A stretch of 64,000 nucleotides of DNA from Mangifera indica (GCF_011075055.1 NC_058146.1:8184001-8248000), one strand, 5' to 3'; positions 13,101 to 24,876 are shown, numbered from the stretch's first letter. The notes: a model not told the origin generated them from the letters alone. Numbers and translations: made by a program.

Positions 13101-14440
13101 AGTTGCACTTATTTACTTATATAAATTCAGTTTGACTGATGAATCTAGTCTAAGTCTATTCCTTTACTCCTTCAGGTGGATCTTTCCAGAGGCTGTTCAT
13201 GATTTCTTATCTTGATGAAGAGATACTTGTAAGTTTGGAAGTTTAATCTCTTATTTTTGTAGATGTCACTAGATTAACATTTATACTTCTGGGGGATGTC
13301 ACTTTTGAAGTAAATAATGACATAGACATATAGTGGACATTATTTTCTAGAATAGAACTTTATTCTGTGCAATTAAAATCCAAAAACTGATATATGACCA
13401 GAGGTCTTAAATTTCGATTTCAGGTTCATATGAACATCACCTAATTTTGAAATCACTGTATGAATGTTTCACCCTATCTGAGTGTCCTTTCAGGTTTCGC
13501 TCATTATTGCCATCTGTTGTGAATTAGGTTTACCCTTGCTATCTCCATAAATCTCCCATTGCTTTTTGGTTAGTCTTTAACATTTTCACATTGATCCCAG
13601 TGATGCTCTTTATCTTTTCCATTCCACGTTAATTGCAGAGTTGCAACATGGAGGAGAAATTAGATGTAGTGCATCATTCTCATGTTATGGCAAGGAAAAG
13701 CTTTTTCAATCTCTTGCACATTGGGTCATGCTAAATTTTTCATTCTTCTTGATATTTAAATTGGCTCCAAATAATTTGTTCACCGAACTTTTTACTTTTT
13801 ATTCTCTACTGAAAAGCTATAGCAGCCAGTTTTCTGCATCTCGAAGTAGAATGATGTTCTAATGGTGGAACTTTTACATTTTTCTTTTTACTGTTATAAC
13901 GGATGGCATCACTTTTCTTCTTGACCACTTTATAATTTTTTTTTTAATATTTTTCAAATTACAGAAAAGAAAATCTTGCTAATATAATAGAATCTTGCAA
14001 CTCTCTTGGGTAAAAAATTTGTGACTGACAAAAGTTTCTTTTCTCTCTTGAATGGTATCCTTTCATAAATTTGGGTTCTAATTGTTTCTTTAACTGCAGT
14101 ACATCAAAGCCTTAGATACCCTTAATTGTATTAATGAGGAGGCAAGTATTCATCATGTCTGATTTTGGAATGTGATTATTTAACATCTAAGGGTGGCAGA
14201 GGTGTTTTACATATAACCCATATGATTGCAGCTATCAAAATAAGTGTGTAGTATGAAGAAATATCAGCTTAGACTCAGTCTGTGGTTTGTTCAATAGTCG
14301 GTCCTCGCTATCATTAGCTAAACTTTTTGCTTTTGATGCAGATAATAAGAGATTCTGCTGGAATACCTGAAGTTCTTACAAGGTTGGATGCTCCCACATC
14401 TCCATTGGCTGACCCAATCACCACCGAGTACAAGAGCTAG
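10181..14440 (+). CDS. Plastid-lipid-associated protein (fibrillin, PAP7/PAP13 type)
   Basis: A plastoglobule/thylakoid structural protein of the PAP/fibrillin family; a lipocalin-like fold is expected. Seven exons, all GT/AG and in phase: 10181-10432, 11048-11169, 11256-11339, 11437-11533, 12251-12467, 13176-13228 and 14342-14440. They total 924 nt, or 307 residues plus stop (TAG). Residues 1 to about 55 are rich in Ser/Thr/Pro and basic residues with few acidic ones, a typical chloroplast transit peptide. The PAP_fibrillin domain follows, with SPFLEGQWNIEWFGSGSPVV after the exon 2/3 join and SFQRLFMISYLDEEILIIRD near the C-terminus, a hallmark of the family. The closest remembered relatives are Arabidopsis PAP13 (At2g42130) and PAP7 (At3g58010); I cannot decide between them, so no symbol is given. 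The frame is intact. Confidence 0.9.
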
Positions 14441-16339
14441 GGATTCTGTCGTGTATGTAAATTCAAATTTTTTTCTTAGAACTAATACAAATACAGTAAA
14501 ATATTGAATATTAAAACTGAAATTACAATGATTAATCAAGTTCTTCATTTCATTTCAGCTCACCTGTGTTTCTTATTGTTCATTTTCTGTGTTGGCAATT
14601 AAAATTATTAGTGTTCAGAAGAAGTCTTCATCGGTAAATGGTCAACGACAGTAACCCCTGGCAGGTTTGGGTTTGGTCCTTCTTCGGGCAAGCATGCTGG
14701 CGGCATAGGTAATGTTTAACCAATCCAATTCACACTTGATCTCCTCAATATGTGATTGTGACTAAGAAAGTTTTACTTTGTCAATACTCTAGAATGTGAT
14801 ATAATATATGTGTTTGATGTTGAAATATGAACATTCTTAACCTAATTGCAACATGGTGCTTGACTAAAATGTCCTCTGCTTTTACAAGTTTTGGAACATA
14901 ATTGACCCTAAAGGGATTTCTGGATTATCACAAACAAACAATTGAGTTGGACACATTACCAAAATTCCAATTGACAGTGGGAGGTTTTTAGATTATCCTA
15001 AACAATGACAAGGGATAAATAAATTTAACTTTTTTTTTTTTTTTAACCATGGTAAATTCCAAGTTGTGTAATATTTTGTGTTACTATTGCTGATGAAATT
15101 TCAATTTTGTAATTGGGGATTTAGTCGGACCGTCCAAGTGTTTAATTTAATTACAATTTGCTATTAAAATTTACAAGAAATATTGACTCTACTTACCCCT
15201 AATATTGGTAATGTGTGAAACTCAATTTTAGAAATGTAAGATATGTCACCATCAACTGTGTCATCCCAACCATATTTTCTCTGTTTCCAGAACTTAAGAA
15301 AGAATATTTTATGAAAATAATTTTCCATATTTTTATTCGACTTGTAACAGTTAAGTCTGCCTTGGTATATAAATAATTTGTAAAGGCCAAATGACTTCTC
15401 GCTCAAACCTTGATGGAACAATAATTTTTTATTCTTTTAAATTTAAAAAATCCCTTTTTTTTTTTTTGTTTGTCTATCAATTCTACTCATTATAAATTAT
15501 TAGTTTACCTTTTAATAAAATTATAAAATTGCCGTTATTAATTAAATAAATGTGGAGTCTTTATTTTTATTAATTTTATACAATCACTCTAAATTAATTT
15601 AAAATATTAATTATAATTACATTTTTTATTTTCCCTTCATTGTTTTTTCTTTCACAGATCTCACATTGCCCATCTTCACAACGACCACCACCACATTCTC
15701 ACTATCAAACGTAGATCCTGACCTCACCCATCATCTCTATCACGGTTACCATCACCATCACCACTAACATATTTTCACCACCATTGATTGGTTTTCATCA
15801 CCTCGCCCATCATTTCAGTCATTGCCACCATATTATCAATTTGTCGTTGTCTACTCACAGGCATCTTTGGACATAACTCAAAATCAAGTAGACAAGAAAC
15901 AGACACCATCTCTCAAGTCAAACTCCACTTTGTAAGTATTTGAGCACATACACATCATAAGAAAGCTTGAAATCAAGCCAGGTCTCATTACTGAAACTCA
16001 AACTGGATCCAAATCTTTGTTTTTTTCCAAAACAATGGTAGTGTTTGTGTTTGTTGTGATAAAAAAATTGACGAGTGAAGAAAAAGATGTCAGTGTATGA
16101 ATTTGAGATGCAGAGGGATTGGGGAAGTAGATGCGGCAAGGAAAAAAGAATGGATGTGGAAAAGATAATGAAAGTAGAGGGAGAAAGAAGAAAAATTGAG
16201 GATATAAAAAATGAAGAAAAACGGGGAGAGGATTTTTCTGAGTGGAGTAAAATTATCAATGTAACGTTTATATGTTTAGTAAATGTTAGGATATGTTATA
16301 ATTTTCAGTAAAATATTGACAATTTTATAAGTGAAAATT

Positions 16340-17310
16340 AGGAGGATATATAATTTGATTCAAATCATAAAATCAAATTAATTCGTTTAAAAATTATGGT
16401 TTAATTTGGTTTGGTTTGGTTTATAAAATAGTTTTGTTTTGGTTGAAAATTTTTCAAACTATTTTTTAAGTTTGGGTTACGGTTTAAACGATTTTTAAAT
16501 AAAATCAAACTGTAAAACGTATTTTTTTAAAATATATATAACTATATTTGATAAAATTTTCTAATAAGCAATTAAGTGTACAACTTATTTTTCTTATTAA
16601 TTTTGTTATTTTCTTTACATGTATATTTTATATATATTTAATATATATTTTATATGTTTATATTATGTTTTAGAAAACTATAATTCAATTAATTTTATTA
16701 AATAATATATATATTTAGAAATGAATTATCTTAAAATGTTCAAACTATTGTAGTCGAATAGCGCATTATATCATGTATCAAAAGCCTAATTTTTTATAAC
16801 GTGTATTATATAGTATGATATATCTTTTAAAAAATAAAATTATAATATAGTAATAAAATAATAAAAAATTATACTTGACACATCATTATTTTAGAAGATA
16901 TCACAAACACACTTAACATTTTAAAATTTTTTATATACACTTTTACTGTATCATCATTTTCTCTAAAAAACGTATCAATCCATATTGGTAATATATATCA
17001 TATTGTAGAATATGTATTATATCATAGAATACATTTACTATATTGTATTAATTTGATACACCTTATAATATATATTATTTTTCACTTGTATCATATTGTT
17101 TCATAGAATACATATCATCTATCATAAAATATTGATAACTCTAATTCAAATCATAATCCAAACGGGATAAAAATGTATTTTTTTCTATTTGGTTTAGATT
17201 GAAATCTAAAATGGTTTGGTTTGGTTTGAAATTTTTCCAAATCTTTTTTTTCAATATGGTTTGATAAACTTTCAAACTATATCAAATCAGCTTTGCACAC
17301 TTTTAAAGAA
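16340..17310. mobile_element. Probable inverted-repeat element with TTTGGTTTGG-type ends
   Basis: The left part holds tandem tttggtttggtttggtttat (about 16395-16425). The right part holds aatggtttggtttggtttga (about 17210-17232) and tatggtttgataaactttca, set as partly inverted text around an AT-rich centre. A similar block at 29440-30000 has caaatcaaactttaaaaaat and ttatggtttggtttataaaa. No ORF or clear target duplication was found, so the ends are approximate. Confidence 0.4.
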
Positions 17311-17564
17311 AATGAATGATAATTGAAAAAAAAAAAGAATTTTCAATTTTAAATGGTGAGTAATGTTATGTGTACTTAATTTTAATACCTAATAAAGTAT
17401 TTCAATAATATATTATAATTAAACACTCAATTACCTGATAATATAATGTCTAGTTACTCATTTGAGTATTCAAAACTATATGCATATAATTTTATTATTT
17501 TTGTAAATATCATATTGATTTATATCAATTTCCTTTATTAATATAATTATTCGAATAGCATTAT

Positions 17565-17705
17565 ATATAAAAATAATGAATATAAATTGATATACAAATA
17601 ATGATATGTTACTATATGATTAGATATTATTTTATTTCTAATTTAAAATCATTTAATTATATAATAACGTATCATTATTTATATATAAATTTATACTGAT
17701 TAATT
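17565..17705. repeat. Short AT-rich MITE, third copy
   Basis: Contains AATAATGATATGTTACTATA and, inverted, ATAATAACGTATCATTATTT around a TTTTATTTCTAATTTAAAAT core. The same arrangement occurs at 8877-9062, 9174-9321, 19510-19775 (two partial units) and about 26965-27050. Copies are diverged and no coding capacity is seen. Confidence 0.5.
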
Positions 17706-18257
17706 TTATAACTAGTTTTACTGTAGTTATTCTCCCTATTTTACCACAATATCATCATTATAAGTTATAAGAAAGATTTTCCGAAAATAAAAAAATTACT
17801 ACATGATATAATAATATTAAAGATTATCCCAACTTGTCATTTTTTATATGAAACTAATTTTTTTTTTTAATCAAAAGCCAATCAACTTAAGTTTACTCTA
17901 TTATTAACCATGATTAGTGGGAGACGAGTTATCTCTATTAAATTTTATTTTCTTGTACTAAATTAAGTCTTGCAAGAAAAGTAATTTATTATTAATTAAC
18001 TTATTATTATTATTTTTGTTATTATTTAATTTGCACGTTCTTGTTTGATTTGCCAAAAAAACTATTTTTTTCAATTAAGAGTAGAACCCAATGCGGCAAT
18101 GCCACGTCGAAGAAATTAATAATAAATAATTAGAGAGAAATTTAAGATCAAACAGACAAAAATAAATTAATAAATAATTAGTTAAAAATCGATTAATCAT
18201 CTAAAACAAAATCAATATCAAAACACATTCATCTGAAAATTAAACCCCAAAAAAAAA

Positions 18258-18758
18258 TTATGCAAATTGAGTTTCTTCAAAAGCATGCAGAGGCATCAAT
18301 GGAAATTCTCCAATTTCATGCAGAAACCCTTCAAAGTCTGAAAATCCATTCAAATATCCGCCATTGTTGCTCCACATGACTCCTTCTTCTTCCTCTTCTT
18401 TAACTCCTTGAATCCCTGAAGAAGACCCACTTCTCGCCGTCTTCTTCTCCTCTTGCAGCTGATTTTCTTGAAAGCTTGTTGAATTATTATTATTATTCTT
18501 TCTTGGAAATTCTTGTTCTTTTCTTGGAGCTCTTGGATTCTTCCTCTTCTTGTTGTTGCGAGAGCTTTTCTTTTGTTGAAGATCATGAGCCGGCTTTCCG
18601 GTGAGTCTTTGAACGAGTTCCCGGAAGTTTTCGACGTCGGTTTTGATGATTTCCGGGGCGAATATGTGAATTATTCGGATTTTGGGCTTCGGTTTGGATA
18701 TGGTTTGGGAATCTCTGTGCATGGAGAGAGGGGAGGTGTTGAATGTGAGATGTTGCAA
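18258..18758 (-). CDS. VQ motif-containing protein (VQ17/VQ25-like)
   Basis: A single-exon, 166-residue plant VQ protein; these are nuclear (some plastid) cofactors that bind WRKY factors and MAP-kinase pathways. The VQ signature FRELVQRLTG is at residues 45-54, preceded by the conserved RIIHIFAPEIIKTDVENF. After it comes a basic, low-complexity middle (SSRNNKKRKNPRAPRK, a possible nuclear-localisation signal, then an Asn run). The acidic/hydrophobic tail contains GFSDFEGFLHEIGEFPLMPL, typical of the VQ17/18/25 subgroup. The start is the first in-frame Met, before the conserved block; a second Met at residue 13 is an alternative. The gene is AT-poor compared with its surroundings. Position next to a fibrillin supports VQ17 orthology, but that is inference. 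Confidence 0.9.
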   Translation of the reverse strand: MQHLTFNTSPLSMHRDSQTISKPKPKIRIIHIFAPEIIKTDVENFRELVQRLTGKPAHDLQQKKSSRNNKKRKNPRAPRKEQEFPRKNNNNNSTSFQENQLQEEKKTARSGSSSGIQGVKEEEEEGVMWSNNGGYLNGFSDFEGFLHEIGEFPLMPLHAFEETQFA

Positions 18759-18867
18759 GGTGGGGTTTGGTTGTTGAAGATGCTTGTTTCAGCCATTTCA
18801 AATGAAGGAAGAAATTGTTTTTGGAAAGTTTTGTCTGAGAGGGAGGAGGATGTATTCTTAAGAGAGA

Positions 18868-18922
18868 TGAGAAGGAGAAGGAGAAGAAGAAGAAGAAGAA
18901 GAAGAAGAAGGAGGAGGAGGGA
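18868..18922. repeat. GAA/TTC microsatellite in the VQ gene 5' UTR
   Basis: A run of AGA/AGG triplets on the plus strand, read as a CTT/CCT pyrimidine tract on the VQ gene's strand. It lies about 110-165 bp upstream of the VQ start and just inside the probable transcription start. CT-rich leaders are common near plant core promoters. Confidence 0.7.
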
Positions 18923-18962
18923 GTTGGTGAGTTTAGTTTTTGTTTATGTTTAGAGAGGAGAC

Positions 18963-18972
18963 TTAAATATAG
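18963..18972 (-). promoter_or_regulatory. Probable TATA box of the VQ gene
   Basis: On the minus strand the text is CTATATTTAA, about 205-215 bp upstream of the VQ start codon and upstream of the CT-rich tract. That spacing would place the start site near 18935 and make the 5' UTR about 175 nt. Confidence 0.5.
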
Positions 18973-18979
18973 CAAAGAA

Positions 18980-20980
18980 TGAAAGGGAAAGATAGTATTT
19001 TAATAGTTTAAGATTTCATTATTATTATTTAGTCCCTTATGGTTTTATTTTATATATATATACAAAAGTTTATTTATATAAACTGAGATAATAATTTGTA
19101 GTTGGATGATATAATTATTTTTTTTTTCATTTCAAAATCATTCAATTTATATAAATTAGTTTGTTTAATTTATTTATATTTATAATATTACTCTGAAGGT
19201 ATTTGAAATATTAATAAGTCATTTTAAATTAAACAGTAAAACCCTAATGGAATATGATGAGGTGGATTATTAATTTATAAACCCTGAGGGGGGAAGATGA
19301 GAATATTTAAGATGAATGGGTGGTCCCTCAATTCCCAAATTGGATTATTAGATTATATATTATAATATAATGTTCGCGTGTTCTAGTCATATTTAGTGTA
19401 TGCATGTACATTTTGAGTTCACATTCTCTTTCTCATCTTTCTTGTTGAAATGACCTTAATATTCTTGTTGTTAAATTAATTTTATAAGGGTGAAATTATA
19501 TATATATATATTTTGAGTAATATTATATATACAAAAATTAAGTATATAAAATAAGTACATAGATGATATATCAGTATCTGATTGGATATTATTTTATTTT
19601 TAATTCAAAATTATTTAATTACATGATGATACATCTTTTGTATACTCAAATTGTATACATATAGTTTTTATTGATATATTTTTTAGTACACAGATAATTT
19701 ATTATTATATGATTGGATATTATTTTATTTATAATTTAAAATCATCTAATTATATGATGACATATTATTTGTGTAATAAAAAATACTTAGAAATAATTTT
19801 ATTGTGTTATAAACCAACAAACCTTGAGTGTAAACCACTTCTCCTTGAATGTAAGGGTATTATGGTCATTAAAAAGAAAAATCCGATTTAGGTTATATGT
19901 GATTCCACTTCCTCTACTAGTATAAAAATAGATTAGGTAGAATCCGCGTAGTTGAAATTGGAATTTGGCAACAGCATCAAATGTCATGGCATGAATGCAT
20001 ATCCCCATTTCCCATTTGACATGAAATTACCCAAAAGGACAACCAATTCCTTTTCTGTGCTGAATTGATCAATCCAAACAAACACTATAATTATTATTGT
20101 ATCAAATAAAATAACATAAAGTTTAGTCTTGAAATCAACCAGTAGTGCTAGTGCTGATAACATAAAGTTGATTCCAGAAAGCGTAGCTGAGATTTGGTCT
20201 TCTGAGAGTGCAACAAAAGAGTACTTACCCTTTTTTTATTTTTGTAATTTTGTTGGTTTACTTTGTCAACTGAAGCTAGCTGTAGTACAATACAATTTCT
20301 CCCTTTCTTTTTTTTTTTAAATATTTATAAATTAATTAAGATTTAGATAGTAGGGATTTTATATTTATATATATGTATATATTATATGGTATCTCACTCA
20401 CTGCCTTGCCTTGGATTAATTTTATAATTAATTCATGATTTTAATTGAATGTTTTGTCTCTTTGCTTTCATTCTGTCCTTTTATTTCAATTACTTTGCCG
20501 CTTCACTTATTATTTTACTAATACACTAAATATGTACTTTTTTAATAAGGATATTCAATTATTTTTTAATTATTAATTAATTAATTAATTACAACTCTTA
20601 TCTTCTATTGATGTTTTCTTGCGGATTTGTTGTATTAAAAATATTCAAATGTAACCTTACCTCCTCTCTCTCTTGTTAATACAAACGGTTTAATTAAAGA
20701 CGGCATGACCCAAAAACAAAGAAAAAGGAGACAAGTTTGAAGGAGTTTGATTCTAATTCTTCTCATCAAAATTTATTTGTGTTATATAAATAATCTAATC
20801 CAATTTAATCTTGATTATAAATTCTTAAATAATAATTTATATCATATTAAAATAAATTATTTAATTATATAATAATATATATATAATATTGTTGACATTC
20901 CTATAATTTTTGGCTAATTTATTTTAATTATTTTTTTCGCCAAATCGTACGATTAATTAATCTGATAACATTGTTAATTG
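18980..20980. repeat. AT-rich intergenic DNA with MITE remnants
   Basis: No gene is visible. Two partial units of the short AT-rich MITE family lie at about 19510-19640 and 19690-19775 (gattggatattattttattt in both). The remainder is TA-rich spacer with TATA/ATTAATTA runs and no long coding frame with recognisable content. Confidence 0.45.
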
Positions 20981-20989
20981 GTAATCGTG

Positions 20990-21480
20990 TCAGGGAGAGC
21001 AATGAATACTGACAATGAAAGAGATCGCCGAAGCCGGCAAGGGTACAGACAAGAAAACAAAGGTGTACAGTAGAGTACTGAAAATATGACATCGAAAAAG
21101 CTGGAGGGAATCATAACCGTCTGATGTATGTGCACGTGAACTGACCATGGGATTTGATCACTGATTCAGGGATTTAGTAGTAATTTTGCGTCATCATAGA
21201 AACCGAATCACAGCCACACGAGTCTCGTGCCGTCTGGCGCCGGCCCACACCTGCACTTGAAAAAAACATCATGGCACCGACGCTGTCCACGTGGCAAAGT
21301 GCGTGCGCGGACTGCGCATCCAGGCGTAGAGTTAGAGTTTGGTTGAGTCTCCTTAGCGGGAACCAACTAATTTTTGGTGGGGACCCACTTGTTGACGTGG
21401 TTCCAAGTTCGGGGGCAGTTGGGGGCCGCATGACTGAGAATTAGGATATCTTAGCTGGACCCTATTTTCTTTTGCTAACG
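20990..21480. other. GC-richer island of unknown role
   Basis: About 490 bp of clearly higher GC in a very AT-rich neighbourhood. It includes TGCACGTGAACTG (about 21131), GTCCACGTGGCAAAG (about 21284), GTTGACGTGG and a G-rich segment near 21410. The CACGTG/ACGTGG cores resemble G-box/ABRE elements. The minus-strand open frame at 21174-21431 (85 aa) has no recognisable domain. It might be a distal promoter or enhancer of the VQ gene (2.2 kb upstream of it) or the remains of a lost gene; nothing decides between these. Confidence 0.4.
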
Positions 21481-21702
21481 TGCACAGCATGTGAATGCAA
21501 CCTTTTTATTTTTATTATTTTTTAAAATATTAGTTAAATCAAATAAATAATTTAGAACTAAATTAATCAAATTAAATAGGTAAAATTTAAGTTTAATAAT
21601 AGACTTCATAGTTACTAAAACCAGTTTAGATCTCTTAATTGATTGCTATTTTTTTTTGTAATTTGTTTGATTTGAAATAAAAAAATTAATCAAAATTTAA
21701 TT

Positions 21703-21735
21703 GGAATATTGAATTTTTATCTTTTCTTAATCTTT

Positions 21736-21796
<61 letters not shown>

Positions 21797-22534
21797 TATT
21801 TCTCTCAAACCCTAAACAAAAAATCATAATAGTAACTTTTTTTAAAAATATCTCCAATTATGTAACTCATATAAAAAGAGATAATTTATAAAAATAATCT
21901 TTTTCTTTTTACTCAACCTTCTAATAAGGGAAGAAATATCTGCAACATGAAGAAAAATTCTTCAACAAAAAAGATATTTGTGATTGAATAATAAAACCAG
22001 TGAGAGAAATTATTACAAAGATTCAACTTACACTCGTGATTTCATGTTAGTAGATTATTTAATATTGTGATTTCATCTTGTTGTATTGTTTAATATTGTT
22101 ATAATGTTGTTTAATGTTGTATTGATGGTTAAAAAATATGAAAATTCATCTCTGAATAAAAACCAAAGTAAGAACAGATTGACATTAACGCTAAAGTTTG
22201 AGGTTAACGCTAACCTATTCTTTGTTTAGTTTTTATCTACACCTGAATTTTTGTATTGTTTAGCCATCAATAAATATTATAACAACATTAAACAATACAA
22301 CAATATGAATCGCACTTTTATAATAGTTTTTCTCATCAGTTGTGTATTCTTTCTCTAGATTGAGTAAAAAGAGAGAGATTAATATTGTGTATTCTCTCTT
22401 TTTACAGAAGTTACATCAACAGAGGTATTTTGGAAAAACAGGTGATTATTATGGTATTTTTATTTAGGGTTTAAGATGAGTAACATATATATATACACTG
22501 TTAAAAAAAAAAAGGTAAAACAATTCAATATTCC
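21703..22534. mobile_element. Short non-autonomous Mutator-like element of the GGTTGGCG family
   Basis: Ends are inverted: left GGAATATTGAATTTTTATCT, right the inverse of GGAATATTGAATTGTTTTAC. Flanks are AATTTAATT (21694-21702) and AATTTAATA (22535-22543), an 8-of-9 target duplication. Inside are blocks shared with the large MULE at 39787: gagaaagaaatctctgtaac-like text (here about 21925-21950), and gttgtttaatgttgtattga near 22100, with a degenerate form of the palindrome motif near 22180-22220. There is no transposase; the 832-bp length fits a deletion derivative. A (TA)n(GA)n microsatellite (21725-21796) lies just inside the left end. Confidence 0.7.
21725..21796. repeat. Compound (TA)n(GA)n microsatellite
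   Basis: A TA run (about 21725-21757) passes directly into a GA run (about 21758-21796) with one interruption. It sits inside the left end of a small MULE. Confidence 0.9.
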
Positions 22535-23724
22535 AATTTAATAAGTATTCAATCACCATGTTTTTGAATTGTCAAAAGTAAAAATTTTCAACCCAAAATT
22601 TGTAAAAACACTATGCCCCTTCCTTGGAATTCATAAATTACAAACTATCATGTAAAATTCAATTTCATTAAAAAAAAATTATAAATGAACAAGAAAGTAA
22701 CTTCGACTTTACAAAATTTTAAAAAATGGTCAAAGATTGGATTGCATAAGAAAATGTGTGATATGATCAAAATCACAAAAAAAATGGATGTGATTAAGTA
22801 AGATTACACCTTAACTAAGATTTCGACTTTCAAATTGCATTTTTTCAAGTGTTATCTAATTGAATTGGATCTAAATCACACTAATCACCAAGATCACAAC
22901 TTGGTTGATCAATTTAGATCAAACTTAACAAATCATAGGTGATCACTTTTAAAGATAAATATGATAATTTCATAAGAGTGAAATGATTAAAGATAATATG
23001 ATAGTTTACTTGCGTCAAAACTATTTTTCATCAATAAAGTTAAGTTTTTGGAAGCATTTTGTAATTTAAAAATTGAAAAGGTGGGAAATTGATTTAACTA
23101 CCTTCGGAGGAAAATGGTAATTGAGTCGAAAGAGTAGAAAAACAGGACAATATGGGGTGCCTCGCCTTAAAACATATATTAAGATAAAAAGATAATAATG
23201 TTTGATAAATGTATTGTGTTGTCTTCGTATACATAAATTATAATTGATATAATAAAAAAAAATTTAATTTCAGCATTCTCAAATTGTCGCATTTTAGAGT
23301 ACGTTATAAAATCCTCGTCTTAACTCTTACCGTGTCATAAAGGCTACAAAAACAAATTATTTTAAAGCCCATGGGCCCTCCCTGTTCGAATAACATTAAA
23401 ACCCATGGGCCCTCTCTGTTTGGATAACATAAATGAACCCGACAACTCACTTTTAAAACTTACAAATCAAATTTAATTAATACATAAACGCGATATAATT
23501 AGACGAACTGAATTTATTGAATTGTATAACAGACTCCAAATTGACCCTATCTTGTTTTAAAGAAGCCCATAATCGAAACAACTAACTGAGAACATTTTAA
23601 GAGAACAATAGTTAGACTTTGGACCATAATCTAAAATTATTGAATGAAAGCACAAACTGAGATTAGATCAAGTCAATTCCCAGACTGCAAATTTTGAATT
23701 GAAACAACTAATTCAACGCCTTCA
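22535..23724. other. Intergenic DNA 3' of FAD2
   Basis: No gene is visible. The part next to 23725 should contain the FAD2 3' UTR, but no unambiguous poly(A) signal could be fixed. An imperfect direct repeat, tgggccctccctgtt / tgggccctctctgtttgg, lies at about 23370-23425. The rest is AT-rich spacer. Confidence 0.4.
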
Positions 23725-24876
23725 TCATATCTTGTTTTTATACCAGAACACACCTTTGTTTTGGTCTTCGCTATTGTCCGGCTCAACATAAATGCACTCC
23801 TTTGTCTCCCTGTACATTGCCTTGAAGATCGACATCCCATCGAACTGGTAATATTCTCCTAAAATCGGCTTGATCGCCTTGGTTGCCTCCTCGGCGTGAT
23901 AATGTGGCATTGTTGAGAACAAATGGTGTGCTACATGTGTATCTGTAATGTTATGGAAGACCTTGTTAAGGATTCCGTAATCTCTGTCGACTGTTGCTAG
24001 CGCCCCTCTGAACCAGTCCCATTCAATCGAGTCATAATGAGGCAATGCCGGGTGAGTATGCTGCAAGAATGTAATCACAACAAGAAATCCATTTACCACC
24101 ATCAACGGTCCTCCGTATACACAGAGCACCCAAGCAAGACCTTTAGCTAGCACAAGGCGGTAGAGGCCATATGCAACAGCTAAAATTCCCGCATCAGAAA
24201 TGAAAATTTGTAGCCTCTCACGATCTTTATAGATAGGACTTTGAGGATCATAGTGACAAGCGAAGCGATCATAAGGCCTGCCTGAAACATTGAACGCTAA
24301 GTACAACGGCCATCCCAAGGTGACTGTTATGATCAGAGTGAGGATTCGACCAGGTGGGTTATTAAGGTACTTGGAATACCATCTGATACCAGTTTTTTGC
24401 TTGGGGACGAAGACTTCATCACGTTCAAGAGAGCCTGTGTTGGAGTGATGCCGGCTATGGCTATACTTCCAGGAGAAGTAAGGTACAAGCAAGCCAGAGT
24501 GAAGGATAAAGCCAACGGTGTCATCAAGCCATTGATAGTTACTGAAGGCATGGTGGCCACATTCATGAGCTACAACCCAAACACCAGTCAAGATGCAGCC
24601 TTGGAAGGCCCAGTAAACCGGCCAGGCCAGATAAGAGAGAGTGGGCGGAAGCATGGGAATGTAAGATGTTGCAGCATAATACAAGAATGCAGCGATTGTG
24701 AGGTCATAAACAACATATGAAAATGAGCGGATAACAGAACGCTGGAAACAGTGAGGTGGAATGGCTTTCTTGACCTGGCTGAGCGTAAATGGTGGCTGAG
24801 AAACGGGAACACGCTTCAGGGGTTCGTTTCTCACCTTCTTGGGGGCGGATTGAACAGCTCTACCACCTGCACCCAT
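23725..24876 (-). CDS. FAD2: ER oleate (omega-6, Delta-12) desaturase FAD2
   Basis: An integral ER-membrane di-iron enzyme that inserts the Delta-12 double bond into phosphatidylcholine-bound oleate to give linoleate, using cytochrome b5 as electron donor. The uninterrupted 383-residue frame is the family's standard length and begins MGAGGR. Its three histidine boxes are HECGHH (104-109), HSRHH (140-144) and HVAHH (314-318). The middle box is usually HRRHH; the Ser at 141 is unusual, but the metal-ligand pattern HxxHH is kept. Residues that separate desaturases from hydroxylase-type relatives look desaturase-like (Ala103 before box 1, Thr147, Ser321, Met323). The C-terminus WYKNKI fits the aromatic ER-retrieval signal (family usually YNNKL). 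The frame extends 7 codons upstream of this Met, but those lie across the splice acceptor, so the start at 24876 is chosen. Confidence 0.97.
   Translation of the reverse strand: MGAGGRAVQSAPKKVRNEPLKRVPVSQPPFTLSQVKKAIPPHCFQRSVIRSFSYVVYDLTIAAFLYYAATSYIPMLPPTLSYLAWPVYWAFQGCILTGVWVVAHECGHHAFSNYQWLDDTVGFILHSGLLVPYFSWKYSHSRHHSNTGSLERDEVFVPKQKTGIRWYSKYLNNPPGRILTLIITVTLGWPLYLAFNVSGRPYDRFACHYDPQSPIYKDRERLQIFISDAGILAVAYGLYRLVLAKGLAWVLCVYGGPLMVVNGFLVVITFLQHTHPALPHYDSIEWDWFRGALATVDRDYGILNKVFHNITDTHVAHHLFSTMPHYHAEEATKAIKPILGEYYQFDGMSIFKAMYRETKECIYVEPDNSEDQNKGVFWYKNKI

Larger units (their letters stand above)
14441..18240. repeat. Intergenic DNA between fibrillin and VQ genes: transposon remnants
   Basis: No convincing gene. 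The first 250 bp may be fibrillin 3' UTR. A sequence starting near 15385 (aaggccaaatgacttctcgc) looks like one terminus of the 7-bp-TSD family, followed by a poly-pyrimidine and CACCACCA-rich stretch to about 15840 and purine-rich DNA to 16255. About 16340-17310 is flanked by inverted GGTTTGGTTTGG-type text and looks like an old inverted-repeat element. A copy of the short AT-rich MITE lies at about 17565-17705. The small open frames at 15918-16311 are low-complexity. Confidence 0.45.

Noticed and set aside
16075..16311. 78-aa Lys/Glu/Arg-rich plus-strand frame
   Set aside because: Purine-rich low-complexity DNA inside a transposon remnant; the opposite strand is equally open.
18350..18975. 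Open frames overlapping the VQ gene on both strands
   Set aside because: Low-complexity Arg/Lys- or Phe/Ser-rich readings of the CT/GA-rich leader and the VQ coding region in wrong frames.
21174..21431. 85-aa minus-strand frame in the GC-rich island
   Set aside because: Open mainly because of base composition; no similarity recognised. Kept only as part of the island.
24333..24812. Open frames opposite or overlapping FAD2
   Set aside because: Shadows of the FAD2 coding sequence; no independent similarity.
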